This document shows, in pieces, positions 1 through 9,041 of a stretch of 64,000 bases of DNA. The stretch comes from Algoriphagus sp. CAU 1675 (GTDB lineage Bacteria; Bacteroidota; Bacteroidia; Cytophagales; Cyclobacteriaceae), in assembly GCF_029222925.1 (NCBI RefSeq), contig NZ_JARHUI010000004.1, forward strand, positions 372,001-436,000, given 5' to 3'. Each line of letters opens with the position of its first letter. Position 1 is the stretch's first letter. The notes under the pieces were generated by a model that did not search any database, was not told the origin of the DNA, and was given only the letters and a program-made list of their open reading frames with translations. The position numbers and the translations under genes are program-made.

Positions 1-360
1 GGTCCAGGCTTCTTTGGTGCCTGCCCTTTCGGGATAAAAGCTCAAATGATTTTCTCCCAAATTGGGAGATCTATCCATAGACTTTCCTTCCAAATCCACG
101 ATTTCGATAAAAATTGGATTTAGCTGAATTTGACTATGCTCCTGTTCCTGCCATTCATCTTTATTGAGAAAACGTATTTCCCCATTCACCAAAAAAATCT
201 CATCACTGTGCTCTTCCACTTCAAGCAGGAGTTCCCTGTCTTGTGAGTGAACTACCGTATAGCTCACCACAAAATAAATGATCCCAAATACCACCAAGAT
301 AATCAGGGAAGTCACCCAAGTGAGCCTTCTGGCAAGCCGTTCTTTATAGGAAGTAGTCAT
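1..360 (-). CDS. Sensor histidine kinase, N-terminal part (runs off the left edge)
   Basis: The first 120 codons of a membrane sensor are visible. A basic N-terminus (MTTSYKERLARR) is followed by a transmembrane helix at about residues 15-38 and then an extracytoplasmic stretch. This is the usual start of an OmpR-partner histidine kinase; the second helix, HAMP, dimerisation and ATPase domains lie outside the window. The start is fixed by an ATGA overlap with the stop of the response-regulator gene (bases 357-360), so the two genes are translationally coupled. The kinase call rests mainly on this arrangement and topology because no catalytic motif is in view. Confidence 0.8.
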   Translation of the reverse strand, partial: MTTSYKERLARRLTWVTSLIILVVFGIIYFVVSYTVVHSQDRELLLEVEEHSDEIFLVNGEIRFLNKDEWQEQEHSQIQLNPIFIEIVDLEGKSMDRSPNLGENHLSFYPERAGTKEAWT

Positions 361-1025
361 AGTTCCTTAGCCATATATCCTACACCTCTAATGGTCTGAA
401 TAAAATCTTCTTCTTTTTGCAGATCGAGTTTTTTTCGCAGTGAATTGATATAAACATCGATTACCCCTGTATTGTATTCGAAATGGATATCCCAGACACT
501 TTCAATGATTCTGGTTCGGCGACACACCTTGTTTTTGTTGCGCATCAAAAACTCCAATAGAGCAAACTCCTTTTGTGTCAGAGTGATCTCCTCCTCCCCT
601 TTGAATACCTGATGTCGGTCAGGATAAAGCGTAATTGGACCCAAGGTAAGTTTTTCAAGGGACTCACCCTGATCTCTAAGCTGCACCCGGATTCGAACCA
701 GCAGCTCCTCAAAGTGAAAAGGCTTTTTGATGTAATCGTTGGCACCAGACTGCAAACCAAAAACCGTCTCGTCAACGGTATCCTTAGCAGTTAGGAAAAT
801 TATCGGAGTAGTGGGAAATTCCTTTCGAAACTGTCGGGTCAATTCAATTCCACTCAAGCCCGGAAGCATCCAATCCAGAAGCAATAGATCATAGTTGCCA
901 CTTAGAGCCATTTCCAGCCCGGTTTTTCCATTTTCGGCAACATCCACCGCATAGGACTCCTCTTCCAGCCCTTGCTTTAGAAAATTTGAAATCCCGGGTT
1001 CGTCCTCTACTACGAGAATACGCAT
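357..1025 (-). CDS. OmpR/PhoB-family response regulator
   Basis: A 222-residue two-domain transcription factor. The receiver domain (about 1-115) has the acidic pocket near residues 7-9 (EDE), phosphoacceptor D51 in LLLDWMLP, T79 and K101 in YIKKP. The C-terminal winged helix (about 125-222) ends with the family signature RGVGY. It is presumably phosphorylated by the kinase whose gene overlaps its stop codon. It starts 11 bases after the stop of the GT39 gene, so it probably shares a transcript with the upstream glycosyltransferases. That suggests the system senses or controls envelope modification, as PmrAB does for arn genes; this last point is inference. Confidence 0.93.
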   Translation of the reverse strand: MRILVVEDEPGISNFLKQGLEEESYAVDVAENGKTGLEMALSGNYDLLLLDWMLPGLSGIELTRQFRKEFPTTPIIFLTAKDTVDETVFGLQSGANDYIKKPFHFEELLVRIRVQLRDQGESLEKLTLGPITLYPDRHQVFKGEEEITLTQKEFALLEFLMRNKNKVCRRTRIIESVWDIHFEYNTGVIDVYINSLRKKLDLQKEEDFIQTIRGVGYMAKEL

Positions 1026-1036
1026 AGTATCTTCAG

Positions 1037-3298
1037 TTAATCAATTGCCTCTATTTTTAGGATTTTCCATCCATCGATTTCTTCCATGACCTCCCAATTC
1101 CCATATCCTTGGAGGTCTGGCATTTTCTTTCTGGATTTTGCAATCCAAACTCCCTCCTGGTTTTTCTTCTTCAAAATCCAATCAGGGTCACTCTTTAAAT
1201 TAATCAAAAAATCCTTCCAGTTTTCGTCCCGCTGAAACTGTGTTTCCCTATTCAATCCTTCATCTCCATCATATATGGACAAAATCGGCCTTTCGGTCCT
1301 AAATGGCACAGAAGGCAATCTTTTATCATAAATCACAATTCTTTCAGTATCCTCGGTATGCTCTTCAATCCAGTCCACTACCCTTCGGGTATCATTCCCT
1401 ACCCCCGGATTTTGGCTGAAAAAATAGGTAGACATGGCCGTGATCCCCATGGTAAACATCCATGCACTGATGATCACCCTGTCCGGACGACGGATTCCCG
1501 ACAAAATCAAACCCACTAACAAACAGATCAATATAACGCCCAAAAAGAGGAATTTATAGCTCAGGACTATTCGCTCATCAATGTAAGGGGCCAGAAAAAG
1601 GCCAACTAGGATTAGAATCTGGAAGCCCAACTGCGCACGTTCCCACCTCTTTTGAGAGGTTTCGCTCAACTGATCCCAAACTGATATTGCCCCCAAAGCC
1701 AGCCCACTGAAAACCGGTAATATATACAGGATTAGCTTGGATTGACTAATAGAAAAGAACACTACCGGTAGGCAAACCCATGCCAAGAAAAAAGATATCA
1801 GATTTGTCTTGTCCCTGAAAAACAGCTTAGTCTTGGTAAGCAGCACCAAAAACCAAGGAAATGCAGCTCCTACCAATATCACCGGATAAAACCAAAATGG
1901 CTGGGACCGGCTAAATGTATCCGTTGCAAAACGCTGAATGGTATGCTTGAATACGAAATAGTCCAGGAATTGGGAATCTTCAATAAACAAGGCCACAAAC
2001 CAACCTAGCCCCAATGTCAAAATTAATAGCAGACCAAATAAAGCGGTTAGATTAAAAGCTGGTTTTTGGGATTTTTGGAAAAGATGATAAATCCACAAAA
2101 CCACAGGCACGATCAATACCACTGGCCCTTTCGTCAAAAAACCCAAACCCAAAAACAAATAAGTTAAGATAAGCTGATGGGACTTTTTGTCCTGCAAATA
2201 CGCGAACCAAAAAGTAAGTGCTGCCAAAATAAAAGTTGCCAAATAGGCATCAGTGGTCAATGCCCTTCCCCCTATAATTACCACTGGAAAGGATGCATAC
2301 AGCATAGCTGCCATAAAAGATTTTCTGGTATCCTTGAACAGCAGCATTCCTATCCTATACACCAAGAAGATCTGAAGTAGAATGGCAATCTGTAGAAAAA
2401 ACCGGGCAGCAAAGGGACTCACTCCAAAAATCTGATAGGAAACTGCCGTAATCCAATAGGTCATTGGAGGCTTGTGATAGTGGTAAATCCCCATTAGCTG
2501 TGGATGCATCCAGTCCCCACTTTCAAGCATCTCTTTTCCGATTTGGGCATACCTAGCTTCACTAGACTCTGTCACTGACCAGGAATTGAGATTAAAGAAC
2601 AGAACAAATGCTGTCAAGCCCAGAAGCAGGCCTACTCTATACTTTTTTATCCTTTCCAAGTAAGTCAACCTGATTTCATTTTGCGGTCCAAAATGGATCA
2701 TAATATTTCGAATATAAACCAAGAGCCCAAATCCCTGTCCAATAAAGAGCACAGCGTCGGCCCGGAAAATTGCATAGGAAGCAATCATCACAGCACCCAA
2801 GGTACTGATATACCAGAAACTCAAAGGGAAATAGGATTCCTTGTGCTTTTCCGCCTGATACCATTGGACCAAAAACCGGGCTGTAAATACCAGCTGACCC
2901 AAACTTCCCCAAGTCAAGAGAACATAGTCAATTTCCGGATTGTCCAGCATTCGAAGTAAATCAACGTGCTGAAACAAAAACAGATACAGAAAAAACAAGG
3001 GTGGAAGGACTAGAAAAAACCACCTGATGGGCAGAGGAAATCTGGTCCATGCATTTTGCAACTGAAGATTACGGATATAAACGAAATACCCGATCACCTG
3101 CCCTCCTACAATGACTATATCCTGGCGAAAGGTCCCATATGCCATCAGGAGAAAGGAGGCAACCAAACTCAATTGCCAGAAGATAACCGGAGACAAGACT
3201 TTCCCTTCCTTCTCTGATTTGATGAGCTGGATCAGAAATCGGGCAGAAAAAAGCCCCTGAGCCAAAAATCCCAATCCCAATAGCCCCCAACCCTTCAT
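1037..3298 (-). CDS. Tandem LAB_N domains fused to an ArnT-like GT39 glycosyltransferase
   Basis: A 753-residue polytopic membrane protein. Residues about 8-80 and 128-202 are two copies of the lipid-A-biosynthesis N-terminal (LAB_N) domain, each with an ARFL.Q motif and ending in VYIRN. From about 222 it continues as a GT39/PMT_2 family enzyme with the acidic loop ESSEARYA at 244-251 and the HYHKPP segment at 273-278, followed by many hydrophobic helices. ArnT-type enzymes move a sugar from a polyprenyl-phosphate donor to lipid A or another periplasmic acceptor. The natural donor-maker is the upstream GT2, whose stop overlaps this start (ATGA, 3295-3298). LAB_N domains are usually short separate proteins, so two of them fused to a transferase is unusual. 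Acceptor and sugar cannot be read from the sequence. Confidence 0.85.
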   Translation of the reverse strand: MKGWGLLGLGFLAQGLFSARFLIQLIKSEKEGKVLSPVIFWQLSLVASFLLMAYGTFRQDIVIVGGQVIGYFVYIRNLQLQNAWTRFPLPIRWFFLVLPPLFFLYLFLFQHVDLLRMLDNPEIDYVLLTWGSLGQLVFTARFLVQWYQAEKHKESYFPLSFWYISTLGAVMIASYAIFRADAVLFIGQGFGLLVYIRNIMIHFGPQNEIRLTYLERIKKYRVGLLLGLTAFVLFFNLNSWSVTESSEARYAQIGKEMLESGDWMHPQLMGIYHYHKPPMTYWITAVSYQIFGVSPFAARFFLQIAILLQIFLVYRIGMLLFKDTRKSFMAAMLYASFPVVIIGGRALTTDAYLATFILAALTFWFAYLQDKKSHQLILTYLFLGLGFLTKGPVVLIVPVVLWIYHLFQKSQKPAFNLTALFGLLLILTLGLGWFVALFIEDSQFLDYFVFKHTIQRFATDTFSRSQPFWFYPVILVGAAFPWFLVLLTKTKLFFRDKTNLISFFLAWVCLPVVFFSISQSKLILYILPVFSGLALGAISVWDQLSETSQKRWERAQLGFQILILVGLFLAPYIDERIVLSYKFLFLGVILICLLVGLILSGIRRPDRVIISAWMFTMGITAMSTYFFSQNPGVGNDTRRVVDWIEEHTEDTERIVIYDKRLPSVPFRTERPILSIYDGDEGLNRETQFQRDENWKDFLINLKSDPDWILKKKNQEGVWIAKSRKKMPDLQGYGNWEVMEEIDGWKILKIEAID

Positions 3299-4035
3299 GA
3301 TTGTTCTTGGTTGTGAAGTGGATTATCCGAAGATTCTATGCGGTAGGAAATGTTTCTTTTCATCATCCAGCGCACTGCAAGGGTATCCATCAAAGGAGAA
3401 AGCAATCTGTTCCAAAGGTTAAACTTGCTTTTGCCTGTTGTTCGGGGAAAGTGGGAAACCTGGATTTCTATCAACTTCCCTCCCTTCATCAAAACCAAGG
3501 CAGGAATGAAGCGGTGCATCCCAACAAAAAACGGCAAAGACACAGCCAAATCCCTCCGCAAGATTTTCAATGGGCAACCTGAATCGTGGACCCCGTCATG
3601 TAGCAAGGAATCTCTAAACCAGTTGGCAAAACGGGAAGAAAACCGCTTCATCAAGGTATCTTTCCTGTTAGCGGCACGATTGCCCATCACCAGATCGTAG
3701 GAATCCAGATAGGGTTCAAATTTCAAAAAATCCATCGGACTGGTCTGTAGATCTGCATCGATATAGCCTACCCAATCCGTCTTTGCTTCATCAAATCCAG
3801 CTTTAATTGCAGAACTCAACCCTCGGTTACTTTCAAATGAAATGTAGTGAAATCGGGAGTCTTGCCTGCACAGTTCCCGGATTCTATCCAAACTTGAATC
3901 CTTGGAGCCGTCATTGACCACTAAAACTTGGGCTTCAAGTGTGGTTTCCTTAAAATAAGGGATAAAAGCATCCAATAAACCCGGAATTGCTTCCTCTTCA
4001 TTGTATACCGGAATGATGATGCAAATTGCTGCCAT
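3295..4035 (-). CDS. GT2 glycosyltransferase, polyprenyl-phosphate sugar synthase type (DPM1/ArnC-like)
   Basis: A 246-residue soluble GT-A enzyme. Visible motifs are PVYNEEEAIP near the N-terminus, VNDGSKD (nucleotide binding), the metal-binding DAD in YIDADLQTSP, and a C-terminal half with SGCPLKILRR and RTTGKSKF as in dolichyl- or undecaprenyl-phosphate sugar synthases. It lacks the C-terminal transmembrane pair of ArnC/GtrB, as short DPM1-type members do. It likely loads a sugar on undecaprenyl phosphate for the GT39 enzyme encoded immediately downstream with an ATGA overlap. The sugar is not predictable. Confidence 0.87.
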   Translation of the reverse strand: MAAICIIIPVYNEEEAIPGLLDAFIPYFKETTLEAQVLVVNDGSKDSSLDRIRELCRQDSRFHYISFESNRGLSSAIKAGFDEAKTDWVGYIDADLQTSPMDFLKFEPYLDSYDLVMGNRAANRKDTLMKRFSSRFANWFRDSLLHDGVHDSGCPLKILRRDLAVSLPFFVGMHRFIPALVLMKGGKLIEIQVSHFPRTTGKSKFNLWNRLLSPLMDTLAVRWMMKRNISYRIESSDNPLHNQEQS

Positions 4036-4106
4036 TGGCTGTTTGTAATTCAGGCAAAATTCAAATTAACCCAAAAATATTCTTTTTAATAACCCTTAAA
4101 GTTTTC

Positions 4107-5216
4107 TTAAAATTTACCCTCCAAGGAAGCACTCACCACCCCTACCATACTGTCGGCAGTACCATAATACAACAGCCACTTTCCTTCAAAGTAGACCAGA
4201 CCCTCCAAAAAAGTAGTCCCTTCCGGATATTGTCCAGACTTTTCGAAAGGCAGAGTTGGCTGAATAAAAGGCTCATCTACCCTGTCCAAAAGTTTCCAAG
4301 GCTCCTCAGAATCGAACAAGGCCTGTCCACCGGTATAAACCCTATTTCCCAGGTTTTTGACCCCTACCTGCTGTGAATTACCCGCATTGTACAAGACCAC
4401 GATCCCATTTTGGGTCAAAATTGGAGGAGGTCCAGCCTCCACCAACCAGGAATCAAAATATCCGGGCCTTGGACTCAAAACAGGGATACGGTTTCCTTCG
4501 TGATTTTCTACAGGTTCCCAATTAATCAGATCTTCTGAAGTAGCCAACCAAATATGGGGTACTCCATAATACATCCAGTATTTTCCATTGATTTTTGCTG
4601 CAACAAGCCTTCCTTCTTTCAGTATGGTTACAATTGCACCGGATTTGGATTCACTATTATGATACTTCCCGTTTTTCCAATCTTGAAAAATCGGCCCATG
4701 CTTCTCCCAGTTTCTTAAATCCCGAGAGGTGGCCACTGCCAACCTCGGAACATCCCTATTCCATTGTGTATAAGTAAGCACGTACAAACCATCCTCAGTC
4801 TCCACTATTCTGGGGTCTTCAGTACCTCCTGTCCATTCAAATTCCTTTTGTCCATCCTCAGCGGGATAAAATATCGGCTCTTTTTCTCTGGAAAAATTAA
4901 AACCATCCTCTGAAATGGCTAAGCCCAACCTAGAGGTATGCCCTCCTATTTCTTTTTCTCCAAGTTTCTCTTCCGCTCGATACAATACATGGACCTTGCC
5001 ATCTTTGACTATAGCTGCCGGATTAAAGGTCGCCATGGATTCCCAAAACACCGTCCTTCCGGTCATAGGGTCAGAAAAAGTTGATTGGGACTGAGGTGCA
5101 AGGATTGGACTTGCGTTTTGGGGCCTTTGAAATGGTCCTAACATCCAGCTTTTATCCTGTGAACACACCTGAAAAACCTGAAATAAAAAGAAAGAGAAAA
5201 GGAATGCTTTTTTCAT
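4107..5216 (-). CDS. Secreted GH130-type glycoside hydrolase or phosphorylase
   Basis: A 369-residue protein with a Sec signal peptide (about 1-19). It has a five-bladed propeller-like pattern with the GH130 hallmarks FNPAA (64-68), VLYRAEE (77-83) and GTEDPRI (131-137; the Asp-Pro-Arg motif lies in the active site). GH130 enzymes act on beta-mannosides or mannan-derived oligosaccharides, as phosphorylases when two Arg/His phosphate ligands are present and otherwise as hydrolases. An exported member in Bacteroidota is more likely a hydrolase, though I did not verify the phosphate-binding residues. It lies 71 bases upstream of the GT2 gene in the same direction. Confidence 0.8.
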   Translation of the reverse strand: MKKAFLFSFFLFQVFQVCSQDKSWMLGPFQRPQNASPILAPQSQSTFSDPMTGRTVFWESMATFNPAAIVKDGKVHVLYRAEEKLGEKEIGGHTSRLGLAISEDGFNFSREKEPIFYPAEDGQKEFEWTGGTEDPRIVETEDGLYVLTYTQWNRDVPRLAVATSRDLRNWEKHGPIFQDWKNGKYHNSESKSGAIVTILKEGRLVAAKINGKYWMYYGVPHIWLATSEDLINWEPVENHEGNRIPVLSPRPGYFDSWLVEAGPPPILTQNGIVVLYNAGNSQQVGVKNLGNRVYTGGQALFDSEEPWKLLDRVDEPFIQPTLPFEKSGQYPEGTTFLEGLVYFEGKWLLYYGTADSMVGVVSASLEGKF

Positions 5217-5255
5217 ACAGCAAGTTTAACTAAAAAATCATCAACCTTTACCCAT

Positions 5256-5282
5256 GAAAAAGCCCTCCTTTTAGGGAGGGCC
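5256..5282 (-). terminator. Rho-independent terminator of the PepSY gene
   Basis: A perfect 7-bp GC-rich stem (5262-5268 with 5275-5281, loop of 6) is followed on the minus strand by a run of five T (5256-5260 read as A). It sits just after the PepSY stop codon and separates that gene from the GH130 gene. Confidence 0.85.
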
Positions 5283-5287
5283 TGAGG

Positions 5288-6514
5288 TTATGCATATTCC
5301 GCAATCGCTCTATGTTTGGTTTTCTTTTTTCTGGAGGCTTTCTTTTTGCGTTTGTTCCACCAAATCAACGTTCCCGTCACCGGCAAGGAAGTAGCAATCA
5401 AGCAGGCTAAAAACCACAGAAATTTGGTGAACTGTCCAAATATTTCTCCTGTGTGAAGGCTTTTAACAGATCTGCCGATTTGCTGACGGAAAGATTGGTC
5501 TGAAAACAGATTTGATTCCTGGATAGCTAAATCTGTTTGTGAAAGAGACAACTGATCTGCACCAGACCTGGCAAAAAACCCAGTCCTATATTTACTTACT
5601 GAAATGGGTTCATAGGCGTCTTTTGGCAAGGAAATGCGCAGATTGCCGGGATAACTCAGTTCCGCATTGGCATTGGACACCACCTCATCCAAGGAAAACT
5701 CAAAAGCTTTTCCTACTGGTTCTGACTTTTCCTCTACTGCCTGTTTGGAATTGGAGGGGGGCGCTTGATAGGTATCCCAGGTCTTTTGCCAGCCTTCCCT
5801 ATACCATTGGAAGGACCAAAACGGGCCTGTAACGGACATCAGAAACAAAGCTAGTAATGAATAAAAGGCCAAAGTATTGTGCAGATCATGGTTTACCCTT
5901 TTCCAGTTGGCAGACCATTTCACTTTCATCCCTTGCTTCCAGTTTTTAACTTTCTGGGGAAACCAAATCACTATCCCGGTAAGAACACCCAGCAAAAACA
6001 AGCTTGTAGCGATTCCATTGATCAATCTTCCCAAATCCCGGTTACCCATGCTCTCTAAGATCGGAGTCTCTATCCGGTCCAGCAACAGCCATCTATGAAG
6101 GGAAAACATATATCCCATAAACTCCTCAGCTTTTGTTCGCTCAGAATTGGAACCGAGAATTTCAGCGGTATAAGGATTGACAAAATAGGTGGTTCCTCTC
6201 CCTTTTTCCCCTTCTTTCAAGGCGGAAAACTGAACAGTCCTTCCGGGGGAATTAGACACAAAAACTGAATTCACCTTGGCGTTGAGTTGGGTCTCTAATC
6301 CTTCTTTCAATTCATCCAAGGAGATTGGCGTAGTTCCTTCCTCCACAAAATACCGCTCGGAGTCAGCCCATTCCCGGATTTCAGTATTGTAAACATAAAT
6401 AGTCCCGCTTAAACAAACAGCTATAACCACAAGGCCTGAAACCAAACCGGCGTATAGGTGAACCTGATTAAAAATATTCCGAGTTTTTTTCCAAAAAGAA
6501 GATCCCTTGGTCAT
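5288..6514 (-). CDS. PepSY-associated TM protein (PiuB-like, iron-regulated type)
   Basis: A 408-residue membrane protein of the PepSY_TM family. It has an N-terminal transmembrane helix (about 22-44), a long periplasmic PepSY-like region, helices near 165-185 and 208-235, a second extracytoplasmic loop, and a final helix (about 360-385) followed by a very basic tail (RKKKKASRKKKTKHR). The motif SLHRWLLLD and HDLHNTLAFYS supply the conserved histidines expected of the family. Members are often linked to siderophore uptake and proposed to reduce ferric siderophores, but no TonB receptor gene is adjacent. It is monocistronic and ends in a strong terminator. Confidence 0.85.
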   Translation of the reverse strand: MTKGSSFWKKTRNIFNQVHLYAGLVSGLVVIAVCLSGTIYVYNTEIREWADSERYFVEEGTTPISLDELKEGLETQLNAKVNSVFVSNSPGRTVQFSALKEGEKGRGTTYFVNPYTAEILGSNSERTKAEEFMGYMFSLHRWLLLDRIETPILESMGNRDLGRLINGIATSLFLLGVLTGIVIWFPQKVKNWKQGMKVKWSANWKRVNHDLHNTLAFYSLLALFLMSVTGPFWSFQWYREGWQKTWDTYQAPPSNSKQAVEEKSEPVGKAFEFSLDEVVSNANAELSYPGNLRISLPKDAYEPISVSKYRTGFFARSGADQLSLSQTDLAIQESNLFSDQSFRQQIGRSVKSLHTGEIFGQFTKFLWFLACLIATSLPVTGTLIWWNKRKKKASRKKKTKHRAIAEYA

Positions 6515-6687
6515 GTTAATTTTATTTAGACTGATTCAAAATTAATACAGGATTTTCAAATTCACACAAGGATTCCGGAAAAAAATCATTGAATCTGAAA
6601 ATTCCAGATTCGGTCAAACTAGAGCATTTAATTCCTGTGAAAAAAAACAGGAAGTCCTTACCTTGTAGCATTCAAATCACCCTTCAC

Positions 6688-7455
6688 ATGAACTTCAAAT
6701 CGCTTGCATTTTTCCTTCTTTTAGGACTGCTCTCCTTCTGCTCTACTCCCAAAAAACCACTTCCTGAGGTAGATCAAGAATTCAAAACTGTTCTGGATGC
6801 CCATGGAGATTGGGCTAAATGGGTGAATGCAAAGGCTTTTTCCTACACGCTTTTTCATGAAACGAACCTGACCCAGGAAAATCATTTCTTTAACCTGGGA
6901 TCGAGAAAAGGGAGGATAGACGCTGCCAACTTCCAAATCGGTTTTGATGGGGAAAAAGTATGGATCAGTCCAAACAGAGCTGCTTTCCAAGGCCCATCCG
7001 TTCAGTTCTACCATAACCTATATTTCAATTTTTTCAGCATTCCCTACATTTTCACCGACGCTGGAGTGAAAGTCACAAAAACCGAAAACCGAACACTCAA
7101 TGGCAAAAGCTATGACACTTTCAATGTGGGTTTTGAAGACAATGTGAAAGGATTCAACCCCAAGGACACGTACATCATGCTTGTGGATCCAGAAACTCAT
7201 CGATTGGAATGGGTGCTATACAATCTCACCTTTTTCAATACCCCAGACACAAGTCTAAGTGCAATGAAGTACGAGGATTATAGAAATGCCGATGGTTTGG
7301 TATTTCCCAGACTATTGACGGCTTACTTGCTGGAAGGAGATTCTACCACAAAAATCAGATCTCAGGTGAGTTTCGCAGATGTGGTTTTAGCTGAGGATGA
7401 ACTCAAGGAGTCCCTCTTTGAGATGCCCGAAAAATATGCAGTGCTAGCGAATTAA
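6688..7455 (+). CDS. Predicted lipoprotein, DUF6503-like
   Basis: A 255-residue exported protein. The start at 6688 (MNFKSLAFFLL) is preferred to the upstream ATG at 6589 because it places a signal peptide with a lipobox-like LLSFC at the N-terminus. The body is a beta-rich fold resembling LolA/LppX-type proteins, with segments such as VDPETHRLEWVLY near the middle and a C-terminal FEMPEKY. Proteins of this kind are annotated as DUF6503 in Bacteroidota; function is unknown. That family name is from memory and was not searched. The gene stands alone between a divergent PepSY gene and the YitT gene. Confidence 0.75.
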   Translation: MNFKSLAFFLLLGLLSFCSTPKKPLPEVDQEFKTVLDAHGDWAKWVNAKAFSYTLFHETNLTQENHFFNLGSRKGRIDAANFQIGFDGEKVWISPNRAAFQGPSVQFYHNLYFNFFSIPYIFTDAGVKVTKTENRTLNGKSYDTFNVGFEDNVKGFNPKDTYIMLVDPETHRLEWVLYNLTFFNTPDTSLSAMKYEDYRNADGLVFPRLLTAYLLEGDSTTKIRSQVSFADVVLAEDELKESLFEMPEKYAVLAN

Positions 7456-7512
7456 GGGACTAGATTACTTTTTTGATGGGTACATTCCTATAAAGTTTCC
7501 CCCTTGACATAT

Positions 7513-7520
7513 TAATTTTG
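7513..7520 (+). promoter_or_regulatory. Possible -7 box (TAATTTTG) abutting the yitT start
   Basis: It matches the Bacteroidota -7 consensus TAnnTTTG exactly and ends 3 bases before the ATG at 7524, which would give a leaderless or near-leaderless mRNA. No good TTTG -33 element is seen at normal spacing, so this is tentative. Confidence 0.3.
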
Positions 7521-7523
7521 GTT

Positions 7524-8426
7524 ATGGTAAAAAGACTTTTAAAAATTCAAGATGCTGATTGGGTGAAAAAAGTAACTGCTTGGCGTCAGATCAAAGATGT
7601 GCTTTTCATCGGGATAGGGGTAGTCATGGCCAGCATTGGCCTGAAGGGATTTCTGCTACCAAACGGATTCTTTGACGGAGGAGCAATGGGTGTTTCGCTG
7701 CTATTGGAAATCCTGACCCCGCTCAACCTTTCCATCCTGATCATTTTGGTCAACCTCCCTTTTATCTATCTGGGATACAAACAGCTTTCCTTCTGGTTTG
7801 CAGTGAAAAGCACGATTGCCATCCTAACTCTGGCTTTGCTGGTGCATTACATTGAATTACCCGTCATTACTGCCGATAAATTACTGATTGCGGTATTTGG
7901 GGGATTCTTTCTGGGAAGCGGAATAGGATTTGCCATCCGGGGCGGTGCAGTGATCGATGGCACGGAGGTTCTGGCCATTTCTGTCTCCCGAAAATCAAGT
8001 TTAACGGTAGGCGATTTTATTACTGTATTTAATGTCTTCCTGTTTATTGTAGCAGCCATTTTTGTAAATCTGGAAACCGCCATGTATTCCATGCTCACTT
8101 ATTTTTCCGCATCCAGAATGGTCGACTTCCTAATCAATGGGGTGGAAGAATACATAGGGGTCATGATTATTTCCGACTATTCTGACGAAATAAAAAACAA
8201 AGTTACCTATGATTTGGGCCGTGGCGTAACCGCCTTCAGAGCTGCAGGTGGTTTTGGAGAAAAGGCCAAAAACCCGGATCGGAATGTTTTATTTACTGTG
8301 GTTACCCGTCTGGAAGTCACAAGAGTACTTACGGAAATCAACAAAGTCGACCCAAAAGCCTTCGTGATTCAATACCCGATCAAGGACACAAAAGGAGGAA
8401 TGATTAAGAAAAGGCCATTGCATTAG
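7524..8426 (+). CDS. YitT family membrane protein
   Basis: A 300-residue protein with about five to six N-terminal helices (DUF161/YitT_membrane, roughly 20-200), including the glycine-rich stretch around GAMGVSLLL and IRGGAVIDGTEV, then a cytoplasmic DUF2179 domain (about 205-290) of the PII-like ferredoxin fold. Family members are thought to be transporters; substrates are unknown. Two in-frame starts exist, TTG at 7518 and ATG at 7524. The ATG is chosen because the TTG overlaps the candidate -7 box and adds only two residues. Confidence 0.9.
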   Translation: MVKRLLKIQDADWVKKVTAWRQIKDVLFIGIGVVMASIGLKGFLLPNGFFDGGAMGVSLLLEILTPLNLSILIILVNLPFIYLGYKQLSFWFAVKSTIAILTLALLVHYIELPVITADKLLIAVFGGFFLGSGIGFAIRGGAVIDGTEVLAISVSRKSSLTVGDFITVFNVFLFIVAAIFVNLETAMYSMLTYFSASRMVDFLINGVEEYIGVMIISDYSDEIKNKVTYDLGRGVTAFRAAGGFGEKAKNPDRNVLFTVVTRLEVTRVLTEINKVDPKAFVIQYPIKDTKGGMIKKRPLH

Positions 8427-8459
8427 GAAATATCAATGGTCCATTTTCAGAATGGGCTT

Positions 8460-8482
8460 TATTGATCATTGAACATTGAGTT
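8460..8482 (+). repeat. Heptanucleotide ATTGAnn repeat, left flank of the four-helix-bundle gene
   Basis: Three consecutive 7-base steps (ATTGATC, ATTGAAC, ATTGAGT) match the heptamer pattern on the other side of the four-helix-bundle gene (9117-9148, 9260-9290, 9340-9375). Shared sequence on both flanks suggests that gene and repeats form one unit. Confidence 0.6.
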
Positions 8483-8681
8483 TATAATTTGAATATTGAT
8501 ACTTAATAATACTATCCAGCCAACCTTTTCCAGAGCTAAAATCTCTACAAACCTGTAATTTTTCAAAATTGGAGTTTTTTGTTCCTAAATAAGAAGAGAA
8601 CCATTTTAAAGGTTTTATGAAACCAGTTAATTTCTAATTCAATCCAATTGACTAAAAAGAAGCTCAATTATTAACCGCGTT

Positions 8682-9032
8682 TTATCCGCCTGCTTTTGAG
8701 CTTCTAATAATTTTGACAAAGATTGCACATAGTTCCCCTGATTCTCTCAACAGGATCTCTCTGGGGCCTTTCGCTCCCAACCCTGTATAGCACAAAATTT
8801 TCAGACTGGACCTTGATTCCTTAAGCTCTTTAAGTACAATCCCATTTTTGTGGATAAAATCCCTTCTACTTTCCGCTCCTTGGGCCTCACCATAATTTAA
8901 GCATGCACCAGTAGACGAGCGAATCAATTGATTTTTCAAATGGTTTTCAGCAAAGGTATTGGTCAAAGAATTACAAAACTTGATCGAGTCTCCAGCAAAC
9001 CGGACCAATCTTTCCTCCAGATCATATTTCAT
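8682..9032 (-). CDS. Four-helix-bundle protein (S23/23S rRNA intervening-sequence protein family)
   Basis: A 116-residue all-helical protein with the family hallmarks: AENHLKNQLIRSSTGACLNYGEAQGAES in the first half (ends fixed by QLIRSS and YGEA) and KELKESRSSLKIL in the second. Relatives were first found in intervening sequences of 23S rRNA genes, but free-standing copies like this one are common in Bacteroidota; their role is unknown. The gene lies downstream of metG in the same direction but is separated by a 343-bp repeat region, and a 15-bp perfect hairpin sits only about 10 bases before its start. Its surroundings, rather than the protein, are odd. Confidence 0.85.
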   Translation of the reverse strand: MKYDLEERLVRFAGDSIKFCNSLTNTFAENHLKNQLIRSSTGACLNYGEAQGAESRRDFIHKNGIVLKELKESRSSLKILCYTGLGAKGPREILLRESGELCAIFVKIIRSSKAGG

Positions 9033-9041
9033 AAAAAATTA

